DNA from: an uncultured Verrucomicrobiota bacterium
GTDB taxonomy: Bacteria > Verrucomicrobiota > Kiritimatiellia > CAJWTS01
DNA length: 42,229 bases
Direction: 5' to 3'
Assembly: GCA_913047795.1 (NCBI GenBank)
Contig: CAJWTS010000033.1
Span: 1-42,229 of the forward strand
Shown: positions 24,159 through 33,511 of the stretch, piece by piece
Position numbering within the stretch: the first letter of the stretch is position 1
Layout: every line of letters begins with the position of its first letter
Notes under the pieces: generated by a model
The model's input: only the letters and a program-made list of their open reading frames with translations
Database searches by the model: none
Told to the model about the DNA's origin: nothing
Program-made: the position numbers and the translations under genes

Positions 24159-27100
24159 ATGCCGTGCCCGAGAATAATCTTTCTGTTGGTGACCTGCATC
24201 CTCCTGGCAGGCGGGCGCGCGTTTGGTACCGGGGGCGGCGCACACATCATTCACGTTAACGCATCGGCGGGCGGCGGTAACACCGGCCTGGACTGGGCCA
24301 ACGCGTACACGTCGCTGTCCGAGGCCGTGACCCAGGTCCTGCCCGGCACCAACGAAATCTGGGTCGTGGGTGGCGGCTACTCCAACGCCACCGTGATTAT
24401 CAACAACGACTGCCAGATCCACGGCGGTTTCGACGGGACGGAGACAAACCGCTCACAGCGCGACCTCGCGGCCAACGAGACAAAGATCGACGGCGCGAAT
24501 TCGAACCGCTGCATGCAAATCGTGGGTGCCACGGTCCTGCTCGACGGCATCACCATCACGAACGGCAACAGCCTGGTCGGGACCGGCACCAAGGTCGGGT
24601 CCGGGATTCATGCGACCGGCGGGACTGCCCTCACACTGTATAATTGCCGCGTCACCGAGAACTCGATCGGCACGGTCGTCGCCGGCTCGGGGATGGGAAT
24701 CTACGCCAGCGGCGGCAGCGTCACCCTGTCCAACACGGTATTCGACAGCAACAGGCTGTTGAGTCACGACAACCAGGGCGCCGGGCTATACGCCAACGGA
24801 TCGATCATCTCGATCATCGACTGCGCGTTCCTGCGCCAGCGCCCGGTCGACGGCGGCAACGGCCGCGCTTCTCGGGGTGGCGCCATCTACATGAGCGGGG
24901 GTCAATTGAGCGTCACCAACACGACCTTCATCGCGAACGACATTGGCGGCGAAGGCGCGACCGCCGCCAACTCCGGAGGCGGAGCGGTCTGGATGGGCAG
25001 CGGTGCGCAGTGCTCGTTTATGAACTGCGTCTTCTTGAGCAATACCGTCTATCACGGCACGCAGATCTCGCACGGCGGCGCCTTAAGCGTCCAGGGCAGC
25101 ACGACGACCATGACAGTTGAAAACTGCACCTTCGCATACAACACGGCCGATACCTTTGGCGGCGCCGTCTGGGTCAACGACGGCGTCGTGGACATCAAGA
25201 ACTCCATCTTCTGGACCAACACGACACGCGACCTGGCATACGATATCGGCAACGCGGCCGGCGAGGTGGACATCAGCTATTGCGATTTCTCAGACGACCC
25301 GGATGCCAACAAGACGATCCTCGACTCGTCGGGCATCGGCCTGTCCCAGGGTAGCGGAAACTTTACCGCCGACCCGCTCTTCGCCGGCGGCGGAGACGTG
25401 CATCTCAAGAGCAAGCACGGCCGCTACGATCCCGGAATCCAGGATTTTACAACCGATGCCGTCCATAGCCCCTGCATCGATGCCGGCGACCCCACGTCCC
25501 CATTCGGCAACGAACTTTTTCCACACGGCAGCCGAGCCAATATCGGCACCTATGCCAATACCGACCAGGCCTCCAAGAACCAGATCAATGCCCCGACGGT
25601 CGAGAACCGCGTCGCAACCGTGACCAACAACCAGGCCACCCTGCGCGGTGAACTGGTAACGGTCGATACCACGGCCGATATCACGATCTTCTACGGCCTC
25701 ACCGACGGCGGGGAAGACACCGGCGGCTGGCAGGCCTCCGTCCCGATTGCTCCGCCGCAACAGATCGGCACCGTATTCGAAACCACGATCGGCGGCCTGC
25801 TGTTCGAAACGAACTACGCGTTCCGCTGCTTCGCGACCAACAGTGCCGGCTTCGACTGGGCAGCCGTGAGCAACTTCAGCACGGACAGCGAACCGCCGGG
25901 CGGCTCGGACACCGTTATTCACGTCAGGGCCGGCGCACCGGGATCGCAAAACGGCCAGACCTGGTTCGACGCGGCGCCCACGCTCGCGGCCGGCGTTGCC
26001 TTGATCGAGGGCCCAACAAACGAAATCTGGGTCGCGAATCGGTCCGAAGACATGAACGCGACCGTAACGATCGTGACGAACGCCAGCATCTACGGCGGGT
26101 TTCTTGGCCACGAGACCAACCGCGCGGAGCGCGTGCTGACCAACGTTACGCTGCTCCACGGACTCGGCGCGCGCCGCGCGTTGGACATCACAGCCGGCAC
26201 GGTCCTGATGGACGGCCTGACGATCACGAATTGCCTGGAAGGCTCCGGGAACTCCGGCCACGGAATGCGGGCGAACGGCAGCTTCGAGCTGACGCTGAAC
26301 AACTGCCTCTTCACGCGTAACGGTCGTCACGACAACTGCGATGGCGCCGGCGCCTATTTCAGCGGAGGCACGGTCACGGTCAGCAACAGCATCTTCCGTG
26401 AAAACGGTTTCGGCCACAGCCTCGAGGGCGGCGGTGTCCATGCCGCCGGAACCGACCTGACCGCCGTGGACTGCATCTTTACCAATAACGGCGCGCCGGG
26501 CTACGCTGGCCGCGGCAGTAATGGCGGAGGCATCTATCAGAGCGGCGGCAGCCTGGTCGTGCTTCGCTCCGAGTTCATCGGAAACCACGTGGGCACCGAC
26601 GGCGGCGCGCTTGGTGGCGGCATCGAAGTTCGCAACAGCGCCTCCGCCTGGATCGAGAACACCGTGTTTCGTCACAACACAGGCACCTTCCAACTGGGCC
26701 GCGGCGACGGCGGAAACGGCGCCGGGCTCGCCGTGAACGTCAACGCCGGCTACACGGTCGACGTCGTGAACTGCAGCTTCGCGTACAATACCGGGGCGAA
26801 TCGCGGAGGCGCGATCCATTTACAAGCCGGAGTTCTGAACATCAACAACGCCATACTCTGGAGCAATGAGGTCTCAGAAGTCGCCGGAGCCGACGCCACT
26901 GGATCGGAAATATTCGCGCGCGACGGAACAACGCTTACAATTTCCTATATCGATATCACCGGCACGACCAGCAATGAGATCGTGGTGGCGGGTACGAACG
27001 GTACTTTCTCCATTGGCAGCGGCATATTGACGACGGACCCTCTCTTTGTCAGCGCGACGGACCTCCATCTCCAGAGCCGCAACGGTCACTATACGCCACT

Positions 27101-27272
27101 TGGTTACGTGGCGGACTCCGCAACAAGCCCTTGCATAGATGCCGGCGACCCGTTAAGTCCGCAGAGCCACGAGCCGGACCCGCGCGGTCGACGCATCAAC
27201 CTGGGAGCCTATGGCAACACGGATCAGGCCTCTCGAACAGCCGTTACAGGCTCTGTGCTCCTGTTTCGGTAG
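24159..27272 (+). CDS. Exported parallel beta-helix protein with two duplicated halves
   Basis: 1037 aa with a signal peptide (MPCPRIIFLLVTCILLAGGR). Two homologous halves each start with a strand motif (IHVNASAGG at about residue 28, IHVRAGAPG at about 587) and contain NEIWV and a GGF-x-G-x-ETNR turn. Each continues through 8-12 right-handed beta-helix rungs rich in Asn/Gly/Thr (SNTVFDSN, ENCTFAYNTA, SNSIFREN, VNCSFAYNTG) and ends in a choice-of-anchor-Q-like cap (SPCIDAGDP, then GAYGNTDQAS). A fibronectin III-like linker (TNNQATLRGELV to NYAFRCFATNSAGFDW) separates them. Such proteins are surface or secreted polysaccharide-binding or -cleaving proteins; no catalytic residues can be assigned. 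No C-terminal sorting signal is visible. The ATG at 24159 is chosen for the signal peptide. It has its own promoter with a palindromic site. Confidence 0.85.
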   Translation: MPCPRIIFLLVTCILLAGGRAFGTGGGAHIIHVNASAGGGNTGLDWANAYTSLSEAVTQVLPGTNEIWVVGGGYSNATVIINNDCQIHGGFDGTETNRSQRDLAANETKIDGANSNRCMQIVGATVLLDGITITNGNSLVGTGTKVGSGIHATGGTALTLYNCRVTENSIGTVVAGSGMGIYASGGSVTLSNTVFDSNRLLSHDNQGAGLYANGSIISIIDCAFLRQRPVDGGNGRASRGGAIYMSGGQLSVTNTTFIANDIGGEGATAANSGGGAVWMGSGAQCSFMNCVFLSNTVYHGTQISHGGALSVQGSTTTMTVENCTFAYNTADTFGGAVWVNDGVVDIKNSIFWTNTTRDLAYDIGNAAGEVDISYCDFSDDPDANKTILDSSGIGLSQGSGNFTADPLFAGGGDVHLKSKHGRYDPGIQDFTTDAVHSPCIDAGDPTSPFGNELFPHGSRANIGTYANTDQASKNQINAPTVENRVATVTNNQATLRGELVTVDTTADITIFYGLTDGGEDTGGWQASVPIAPPQQIGTVFETTIGGLLFETNYAFRCFATNSAGFDWAAVSNFSTDSEPPGGSDTVIHVRAGAPGSQNGQTWFDAAPTLAAGVALIEGPTNEIWVANRSEDMNATVTIVTNASIYGGFLGHETNRAERVLTNVTLLHGLGARRALDITAGTVLMDGLTITNCLEGSGNSGHGMRANGSFELTLNNCLFTRNGRHDNCDGAGAYFSGGTVTVSNSIFRENGFGHSLEGGGVHAAGTDLTAVDCIFTNNGAPGYAGRGSNGGGIYQSGGSLVVLRSEFIGNHVGTDGGALGGGIEVRNSASAWIENTVFRHNTGTFQLGRGDGGNGAGLAVNVNAGYTVDVVNCSFAYNTGANRGGAIHLQAGVLNINNAILWSNEVSEVAGADATGSEIFARDGTTLTISYIDITGTTSNEIVVAGTNGTFSIGSGILTTDPLFVSATDLHLQSRNGHYTPLGYVADSATSPCIDAGDPLSPQSHEPDPRGRRINLGAYGNTDQASRTAVTGSVLLFR

Positions 27273-27329
27273 TCTTTTTCACATCGTACTTGCTCCTCGC
27301 GCAAACGCAGACTAATTTTCCGTCCAATC

Positions 27330-28436
27330 ATGAATGAATCCGCCACCAAAACGTCGGATGCCCCGATCAAGTCCGCCCCGCAATACAAGACCAACGCGCG
27401 GATCGCCTGGTATCGCTCGCCCATCGACAAAACCGTCCTGGCCGAACTGATGCAGAAAAGTGACCTGCGCGGCGCCATTCATGTCACGCTACAGATCGGG
27501 CTCTTCATCACGACCGGCCTGTTGGCTTATGCCGTCTTCCGCATGATCAGCCCGGCCAACTGGTATTGGACCGTTCCACTGCTCTACGTCGCACTCTTTG
27601 CGCATGGGACCGGCGGACCATTCATGGGACTTGTCTCCGTGCACGAACTGGTGCATCGCACGCCGTTCAAGACCAAGGCCCTCAACGAGATTTTTCTAAC
27701 GATTTACTCATTCCTGAGCTGGTCGGACTACATCTGGTTTCGGCCCAGCCACATCAAGCATCACCAGGTGACGGTACATACGGGTTACGACGGCGAAGTG
27801 ACGCTGCCGCAAGTCCTGACGTTAAGGAACCGGGAATTCTGGCTCGGCCTGGTCGCATGGAATCCCAAACTGACATGGAACACGATCAGGAATTTCGCTA
27901 TCTGGTCAACCGGCGAGGTAGAATCCGGCACCGCCTGGCCCGGGTGGTATTCGCACGTCATACCCAGGGAAAACGAGACACTGCGCCGCAAGCACCGCCA
28001 TTGGGCACGCACCGTGTTGTACGGACACCTGGCACTCGCCGCCGTTTTCATCGCAACCGGTCATTGGTTCCTGATCATCGTCTTCACGATCGGCACGCAA
28101 TACTGCGGCTGGCTCGGGCTACTGTTGGGCATGCCGCAGCACTATGGCATGAGTCCCAGCGTGCCGGACTTTCGCCTTTGTTGCCGTACCTACACCTGCT
28201 CATGGCTGCCTGGATTCTACTACTGGAACATGCAGTATCACGTGGAGCATCACATGTATCCCGGGGTCCCGTTCTTCAATCTGCCGAAGTTGCGTAAAGC
28301 GCTTGAGCATGACTTGCCGCCGGTTCATCACGGAATCGTGGCCACCTGGCGCGAGATGCTGGAGATCCATCACCGGCAGAAGGACGACCCGAACTACTGT
28401 CTCGTGCCCGATCTTCCAGAGCCGAATGCCACCTGA
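27330..28436 (+). CDS. Membrane fatty-acid desaturase-like di-iron enzyme
   Basis: 368 aa with four to six membrane segments and the three His boxes of the desaturase/hydroxylase/alkane monooxygenase superfamily: H105-E-L-V-H109, H141-I-K-H-H145 and H304-V-E-H-H308 (followed by MYPG). Box spacing and the EHHMYPGVPFFNLP end fit the fatty-acid desaturase branch, which includes beta-carotene hydroxylase and ketolase relatives, rather than AlkB with its extra Asn-box. The 50-residue N-terminus is basic and soluble. No Shine-Dalgarno precedes the ATG. The PhyH-4 gene starts 35 nt after the stop on the same strand, so an oxygenase pair acting on one lipid or terpenoid-like substrate is possible. 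Confidence 0.85.
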   Translation: MNESATKTSDAPIKSAPQYKTNARIAWYRSPIDKTVLAELMQKSDLRGAIHVTLQIGLFITTGLLAYAVFRMISPANWYWTVPLLYVALFAHGTGGPFMGLVSVHELVHRTPFKTKALNEIFLTIYSFLSWSDYIWFRPSHIKHHQVTVHTGYDGEVTLPQVLTLRNREFWLGLVAWNPKLTWNTIRNFAIWSTGEVESGTAWPGWYSHVIPRENETLRRKHRHWARTVLYGHLALAAVFIATGHWFLIIVFTIGTQYCGWLGLLLGMPQHYGMSPSVPDFRLCCRTYTCSWLPGFYYWNMQYHVEHHMYPGVPFFNLPKLRKALEHDLPPVHHGIVATWREMLEIHHRQKDDPNYCLVPDLPEPNAT

Positions 28437-28470
28437 CGAAAACCGCGCGTCGGCGCTCAAAGGAAAAGCT

Positions 28471-29388
28471 ATGAACCAACTCGAAATGAGCGATCAAATC
28501 GAGGTGCCGATTGTCCTGAATGACACACAGGTACGGTCGTTCGTCGAAAACGGCTACCTCGCCGTGCCCGGACTGGTGACGGACGACGAGGTCGAGGAAA
28601 TCCGGGCTGACCTGCTCAAACTCGCGCGCGGCGGTTATCCCTGCGAGTCGCTCGAGCCGTTACCAGCGGATATTTCCGACGAAGAAGCCCTCTTCAGAAT
28701 CCTTTGCATCCATCAACCGCATCACATCAGTCCCGTGATGCGCAAGTACGTGTTGCATTCGAAGATCTGCGGCGCCTTGAGCCAGATCACGGCGGCCCAT
28801 CTGCCGTATTGGGATGGCAGCGTGAAATGCGTACAGTCGATGGCCTTCGTCAAACCGCCGGGATTCCAGGGTCAGGCCTGGCATCAGGACGAGGGGTACA
28901 TTCCAACCCGTGATCGCTCAATCATCGGGGCCTGGATTGCACTGGACGATGCGACAATCGAGAACGGTTGCCTGCGTGTCATTCCCCGTTCGCATCAAAC
29001 CGGTTACCTCTGGCCACAGCGCGAGCACGAGAACGACGACGAATTCGATTTCGCCGGCGAATGCCATGGTTTTGATGAGTCGACGGAGGTTACCGTCGAG
29101 GCCAAGACCGGCACGCTCATATTTTTCAACGGCTACCTGCTGCACCGGTCCTTTAAGAACCGCAGCAATTATCCGCGACGCGTACTGGTGAACCATTATT
29201 GCAACGCCTGGTCACTTGTGCCCTGGTCCGTGCATGAAGGGGAAGCTCCGGCGCACGCTGATCGACGCGGCATTCTGCCGGTAGCGGGCGTTGACCCCTA
29301 CAAGTGGAAGGGCTATGACAAGTTGGGCGACAACGTCTCCCTGCGAACGTGTAAGGCCGTGCGCGAGGCCGACGAGAAGGCCACGTGA
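28471..29388 (+). CDS. Phytanoyl-CoA dioxygenase (PhyH) family protein 4
   Basis: 305-aa Fe(II)/2-oxoglutarate oxygenase with H138-x-D140 (AWHQDEGYIP), H225 (YLLHRSFKN) and Arg 236/237 (YPRRVLVNHY). GAWIALDDATIENGCLRVIPRSH is the family's central block. The sequence is the closest of the four to the classical PhyH pattern. The start at 28471 is supported by AAAGGAAAA; an in-frame ATG at 28426 would overlap the desaturase gene. It overlaps the next gene by four bases (GTGA), indicating translational coupling with the DUF2231-cytochrome protein. Confidence 0.9.
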   Translation: MNQLEMSDQIEVPIVLNDTQVRSFVENGYLAVPGLVTDDEVEEIRADLLKLARGGYPCESLEPLPADISDEEALFRILCIHQPHHISPVMRKYVLHSKICGALSQITAAHLPYWDGSVKCVQSMAFVKPPGFQGQAWHQDEGYIPTRDRSIIGAWIALDDATIENGCLRVIPRSHQTGYLWPQREHENDDEFDFAGECHGFDESTEVTVEAKTGTLIFFNGYLLHRSFKNRSNYPRRVLVNHYCNAWSLVPWSVHEGEAPAHADRRGILPVAGVDPYKWKGYDKLGDNVSLRTCKAVREADEKAT

Positions 29389-30254
29389 ACTCCCTTCGTC
29401 AGAAGCCGGCTATTATCGCGGTCGTTCTCACAATCGGCCTGATCGCCCTCGCCTTCCGTGAGATCGACGGCAAGTCGCTACCGGAACTTCTGCACTTTTT
29501 GGGGCGTTTGCACCCGGTCACGCTCCATCTTCCGATCGGCCTGCTCATCGCGCTGTTCGTGCTTGAAGCGGCTGGGCTCTTTGTCCGCTCGCTGGACCTA
29601 CGACCGGCCTGCACAATCATTCTCTGGGCAACCGTGCTGACGGCGATACCCACCGCCGTCTTCGGCATCCTGCTCGCCGCGTCGGGCAGCTACGATGAGA
29701 GTCTTCTACTCGAACACAAGCGGCTCGGGTGCGCGACCGCCATACTCAGTATGGCGCTACTCGTGATTCGCCTGGCGCCCGACCCGCCGCACAGGGGTTT
29801 CCGCCCACTCTACCACCTGCTGCTATTGGCGACCGTAGGCGTGATGGGTGCTGCCGGCCACCACGGTGGCATGCTGACCCATGGCAGCAACTACCTGGCG
29901 CGCTACGCGCCGAGTCTGCTGCGTCCTTTGCTCGGCGGCCAGCCGGCGGAGACACCCCCCGCCCCGCCGGTTCTCTCTTCCGACGACCCGTTCACCGTCA
30001 ACGTGCTGCCCGTCTTCCAGACGTATTGTTACAAATGCCATGCCGTCGAGGATCCCAAGGGCGAGTTTCGTCTCGATCAACTCGACACGGACATGACCGG
30101 TGCGGACACGGAGCAATGGGTCTGGGTGCTGAACATGATCAGCGCCGGCGACATGCCGCCGCCAAACAAACCGCAGCCGACCGAGGCCGAGCGCCAGGCA
30201 ATGCTCACATGGTTAACCCGTTCGCTTGAGAAAGCAGGCGTGCCGCTCGAGTAG
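29385..30254 (+). CDS. DUF2231 membrane domain fused to planctomycete-type cytochrome
   Basis: 289 aa. Four or five hydrophobic segments (about 10-25, 45-66, 78-100, 117-130, 143-160) form a DUF2231-like domain with the motif LGRLHPVTLHLPIG. A periplasmic single-haem domain follows, with C215-x-x-C218-H219 (YCYKCHAVEDPKGEFRLD) and a probable axial Met256 in GDMPPP. The haem domain matches the PSCyt1-type found in planctomycetes and verrucomicrobia, where it usually precedes a large DUF1549/DUF1553 protein; none is present here. GTG start overlapping the PhyH-4 stop by four bases. It may pass electrons to or from a membrane partner; coupling to the PhyH gene is unexplained. Confidence 0.8.
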   Translation: MNSLRQKPAIIAVVLTIGLIALAFREIDGKSLPELLHFLGRLHPVTLHLPIGLLIALFVLEAAGLFVRSLDLRPACTIILWATVLTAIPTAVFGILLAASGSYDESLLLEHKRLGCATAILSMALLVIRLAPDPPHRGFRPLYHLLLLATVGVMGAAGHHGGMLTHGSNYLARYAPSLLRPLLGGQPAETPPAPPVLSSDDPFTVNVLPVFQTYCYKCHAVEDPKGEFRLDQLDTDMTGADTEQWVWVLNMISAGDMPPPNKPQPTEAERQAMLTWLTRSLEKAGVPLE

Positions 30255-30281
30255 TCCGGCTCACCGGACATCACAGGTCAT

Positions 30282-30545
30282 GTGCACGCAGCAGCCGCAC
30301 AGATTAGACGCATTCGGAACTCACAAAACCCATGCCCGTTGATCGAATATGGGGGCGGCGAAACGCAACTTTTCGACCTGGCTCGTGACCCCCACGAGAT
30401 GTGCAATCTCGCGGAGCGCGCCGAATTCGGAACGGCCGTGACAGAGGGCCGCAGGCGACTCGCGCGGCTTGCCGCGGAGTGGGACGATGCGGCACATCCC
30501 ATGGGTCGGGATTTCTGGTCAGCGCGCACCGACCTTACGTCGTAA
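30282..30545 (+). pseudogene. C-terminal fragment of a sulfatase
   Basis: An 87-codon frame from a GTG at 30282. From about residue 20 it reads LIEYGGGETQLFDLARDPHE, then MCNLAERAEFG and a final helix (RRRLARLAAEWDD). This is the typical C-terminal block of S1 sulfatases (ELYDL-x-x-DP-x-E-x-x-NL), which normally follows about 400 residues of catalytic domain. The catalytic part is absent: the upstream DNA belongs to the cytochrome gene. The piece is therefore a truncated remnant left by a deletion or rearrangement. The intact sulfatase at 21519 has the related ending (GELYDLNDDISERVNRYAE), but the sequences are not close copies. Confidence 0.65.
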
Positions 30546-30551
30546 GACGTA

Positions 30552-31394
30552 TCAGAAAAGAATTTCGCAGTCGGGCAGCATGGCCCGAATCCGATCGCGC
30601 TCCTCGTCGGTCATTGCCGAATTGCCGTACAGCGTCAAGTAGCGCAGCTTCTTCAGGTTCACGATTTCGTCCGGCAGCGTAGCGATCCTGTTGCGGCGCA
30701 GGTCCAGGCGCAGCAATTCCGTGAGCCGGCCGATTTCCGGTGGCAATTCCGTCAGCTGGTTCTCATCCAACACGAGGTCCGTTAGCGCCGTCAGGTTTCC
30801 TATTTCCGGGGGAACGCTGGTCAGCTTGTTGTTGGTCAGATAGAGACGCTGCATGCCTGCCAACTGGCCCAGCTCGGGCGGCAGAGCTGCGATCGCGTTG
30901 AAACGCAGCCGCAACCACTTCAGCCCTTTCATGCGACTGATCGATGCAGGCAATTCCGAGATCTTATTACGATCCAGGTTGAGATAGATGAGACCCGGGA
31001 GATCGCAAATGACACCCGGAAAGGTATCGAACCGGTTGTCGGACAGATAAAGCGTTGTCAACCCGGCAAGTCCATTGAAAGCGCCGGGAAGCACGCTCAG
31101 GCCGGTATGTCCCAGGTCGAGAACTTCCAAGGCCTTCAACTCGGCGATCTCGTCGGTCAACCGGATCGGATTCCGACGCAGCCCGAGATACTCCAGGTTC
31201 TTGAACCGCGTAAGTTCCGCCGGATACTCGACGACGTTCTGTCGGTACAGGTTGATCTTGCGGACGCTGTCCCGGTCCTCAGCCGCCTTCTCGAGTGACG
31301 TGTACTCGATGACGCGATCGGCCGCCTTCCACGGCACACAGCCGGCCCCGGCAAACAGCAGGATCACTACGGGAATAATATTCCGAAAATTCAT
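30552..31394 (-). CDS. Leucine-rich-repeat lipoprotein
   Basis: 280 aa. The N-terminus MNFRNIIPVVILLFAGAGC ends in a lipobox with Cys19, so the mature protein should be lipid-anchored in the envelope. From about residue 45 to 270 there are nine or ten LRR units of about 23 residues (consensus L-x-x-L-x-L-x-x-N-x-(I/L)-x-x-LP), for example LIYLNLDRNKISELPASISR and LTDLVLDENQLTELPPEIGR. LRRs of this SDS22/Ran-like bacterial type mediate protein-protein contacts. I start at 31394 because the lipobox fits; the frame is open further upstream. The gene runs divergently from a predicted barrel protein, with the palindrome and promoter between them. Confidence 0.85.
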   Translation of the reverse strand: MNFRNIIPVVILLFAGAGCVPWKAADRVIEYTSLEKAAEDRDSVRKINLYRQNVVEYPAELTRFKNLEYLGLRRNPIRLTDEIAELKALEVLDLGHTGLSVLPGAFNGLAGLTTLYLSDNRFDTFPGVICDLPGLIYLNLDRNKISELPASISRMKGLKWLRLRFNAIAALPPELGQLAGMQRLYLTNNKLTSVPPEIGNLTALTDLVLDENQLTELPPEIGRLTELLRLDLRRNRIATLPDEIVNLKKLRYLTLYGNSAMTDEERDRIRAMLPDCEILF

Positions 31395-31470
31395 GACGCA
31401 TCCGGATGCCCAACAATGGCTGCACCCGATTTGAAGCCACATTGTGTAGCCACGGTCACAACCTGTCAAG

Positions 31471-31490
31471 ATTTGGGACGTATTCCAAAT
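31471..31490. promoter_or_regulatory. Inverted repeat in divergent promoter region
   Basis: ATTTGG-N8-CCAAAT, perfect 6-bp arms with 20-bp total span. It sits 6 bp upstream of a -35 element for the barrel protein and about 80 bp before the LRR gene start, a position suitable for a shared regulator. Confidence 0.35.
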
Positions 31491-31496
31491 ATGGAC

Positions 31497-31524
31497 TTGC
31501 AGTCTTACCGTACGCACCTAGTAT
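31497..31524 (+). promoter_or_regulatory. Promoter of the barrel-like protein
   Basis: TTGCAG (31497-31502), 16 bp and TAGTAT (31519-31524). With the ATG at 31532 the transcript would be nearly leaderless, which agrees with the lack of a Shine-Dalgarno; an ATG at 31523 would lie within the -10. Confidence 0.4.
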
Positions 31525-31531
31525 GTGCGCC

Positions 31532-32275
31532 ATGTTCGGACGCAAGACATATTCCCTCATTCTCCTTATCGGCATGTTATTCACGACCGCCGACGGGGCG
31601 GTAACAGGTTCCTCCAATCTGCCCGAAAGCTACCTGACCGAACCGCATGACATGTCGCGCTGGAGCATTGGGGTCATGGCTCAGAACGCGCAACGTGAAA
31701 TCGAAATCGAAATCAGCGGACTCGAGTCGATCAAGATCCACCATTATTATTTCCTGGTGGGATACGAATTAGCCGACTGGATTACTCTTCTGGGATCGAT
31801 CGGTTTGTCGGAATTCGCACCCGAGACCAGTGGAGATTTTGACAGCGCCGACACGGCATGGTCGGTCGGCGCGGCATTCCGACTGCTGGAGCACTGGATC
31901 CTCGGCATACGGCGCTACGAGGATCGCTTCTCGATCGATGCCAGCGTGCAGTATACCAGTCTCGAAGGTGAGTTCAGGAATCGCGATATGGAGTTGCAGG
32001 AGCTGGCGGCCTCCGTGACGCTTAGCTTTATCAATGAACTCGAAACGGATAAGTGGATTTTGCTGGACGAGATTCGCCTCTTCATGGGGCCGATCTATTC
32101 CGATATCGAAGGCACCGTTGCCACGGCCACCGAACGTGCCGTGGATGAAGAGGACAAAGTCGGATTTGTCGCCGGGCTGGACCTACTCTTGAACCGGCAT
32201 ACCTCTTTTATCTGGGAAATACAGATTTTCGAAGAGAAGCTCAGTCACGGTGGCGGCATCATTTTTAATTTCTAG
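31532..32275 (+). CDS. Predicted outer-membrane beta-barrel protein, 247 aa
   Basis: Signal peptide (MFGRKTYSLILLIGMLFTTA, DGA). The rest has a strong alternating pattern with aromatic girdles (WSIGVMAQNAQREIEIEI, HHYYFLVGYELADWITLLGSIG, WSVGAAFRLLEHWILGIRRY) and ends IIFNF, a typical barrel C-terminus with a terminal Phe. Loops are acidic (SGDFDSADTA, RAVDEEDK). Family not recognised; it could be a small porin or OmpA-like protein. Starts at 31523 or 31532 are possible; I use 31532 because it fits the promoter. It is divergent from the LRR lipoprotein and followed after 78 bp by carA. Confidence 0.75.
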   Translation: MFGRKTYSLILLIGMLFTTADGAVTGSSNLPESYLTEPHDMSRWSIGVMAQNAQREIEIEISGLESIKIHHYYFLVGYELADWITLLGSIGLSEFAPETSGDFDSADTAWSVGAAFRLLEHWILGIRRYEDRFSIDASVQYTSLEGEFRNRDMELQELAASVTLSFINELETDKWILLDEIRLFMGPIYSDIEGTVATATERAVDEEDKVGFVAGLDLLLNRHTSFIWEIQIFEEKLSHGGGIIFNF

Positions 32276-32353
32276 CCGATCAGGACCGGTTCTGCTTCCG
32301 GTCGCTAACCGCCCCTGTCGCCCGACGACCCGGTCCCCTCGGAGTTCGATGTT

Positions 32354-33511
32354 ATGAGCGCGCAATGGAACTGGCGCGCGCGGCGCGACAAGAATGCCTT
32401 CCTGGCATCCGAAGACGGTACGATCTACCGTGGATACTCCGTCGGGGCCGCTGCCGATCGCGTCGGCGAGGTGATTTTCAACACCGGCATGAGCGGGTAC
32501 CAGGAGATCCTTTCGGATCCTTCCTACAGTGGCCAGATCGTGACGATGACCTACCCGGAGATCGGAAACACGGGCATCAATCGCGAAGACATGGAATCGG
32601 CCCGGCTGTTTTTGAGTGGATTCGTCATGCACGAGGAAAACCTGCCCAGCAATTGGCGATCGGACCAGACACTTGGCGACTGTCTGATCGATGCGGGCGT
32701 TCCCGGTCTGGCCGGAATCGATACACGCGCCCTGACAAGTCGCATGCGCGACGAGGGCTCCTTTAAAGGATTTATCTCCGTCACGGGTCACGTCGACGAA
32801 GAAGAAGCGGTGCGCCGCGCGCGCGAATGGGAAGGACTGGACGGACAGGACTACGCCTCCCGTGTGACCTGCGCGGAACCCTACGCCTGGGACGAAAACG
32901 ATGAGCTCTCCCGATCGTGGGGCATCGCCGACGAGCTACCTGAAGCCGACCTGCACGTCGTGGCCTACGATTTCGGGATCAAGTGGAACATTCTGCGCAG
33001 CATGCGCCGCAACGGAATGCGCGTCACCGTCGTGCCGGCCACCACGTCGGCCGAGGATGTCCTGGCGCACAGCCCGGACGGCGTCTTCTTCTCGAATGGG
33101 CCGGCGGATCCGGATGCCGTCCGCTACGCGATCGACGCGGCACGTGACCTGATCGGCAAGGCGCCCATCATGGGCATTTGCCTCGGACACCAGATCCTGG
33201 GTATCGCCGCCGGCGGATCCCGTTTCCGATTGAAATTCGGTCACCACGGCTGCAACCATCCGGTCAAAGACAGGCGCACCGAGGCGGTCGAAATCACGTC
33301 TCAGAATCACAACTTCGCAGTCGACCAAGCGTCACTTGATTCGGCGGTTGTTGATGTGACGCACATCAACTTGAACGATCAGACGGTGGAGGGCATCGAA
33401 CATCGTAAGGAACCCATGTTTGCGATGCAGTACCACCCCGAATCCTCGCCCGGGCCGCACGACCCCTACTACCTCTTTAAACGGTTCCGGGAACTGATTG
33501 CCCATGCATGA
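32354..33511 (+). CDS. carA: Carbamoyl-phosphate synthase small (glutaminase) subunit
   Basis: 385-aa class I glutamine amidotransferase subunit. It hydrolyses glutamine and supplies ammonia to the large subunit CarB for arginine and pyrimidine synthesis. The N-terminal CarA domain has the markers [21 protein letters not shown] and [10 protein letters not shown]. The GATase domain has nucleophile C276 in [10 protein letters not shown] and the His361/Glu363 pair in [10 protein letters not shown]. carB is not in the window, so the two subunits are encoded apart. The stop overlaps the start of guaA by 8 nt, an unusual pairing of two glutamine amidotransferases in one translationally coupled unit. 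Confidence 0.97.
   Translation: MSAQWNWRARRDKNAFLASEDGTIYRGYSVGAAADRVGEVIFNTGMSGYQEILSDPSYSGQIVTMTYPEIGNTGINREDMESARLFLSGFVMHEENLPSNWRSDQTLGDCLIDAGVPGLAGIDTRALTSRMRDEGSFKGFISVTGHVDEEEAVRRAREWEGLDGQDYASRVTCAEPYAWDENDELSRSWGIADELPEADLHVVAYDFGIKWNILRSMRRNGMRVTVVPATTSAEDVLAHSPDGVFFSNGPADPDAVRYAIDAARDLIGKAPIMGICLGHQILGIAAGGSRFRLKFGHHGCNHPVKDRRTEAVEITSQNHNFAVDQASLDSAVVDVTHINLNDQTVEGIEHRKEPMFAMQYHPESSPGPHDPYYLFKRFRELIAHA

Noticed and set aside
25290..26819. 509-codon minus-strand frame inside the beta-helix gene
   Set aside because: Long only because of GC codon bias; the plus-strand frame has a signal peptide, clear beta-helix rungs and capping motifs.
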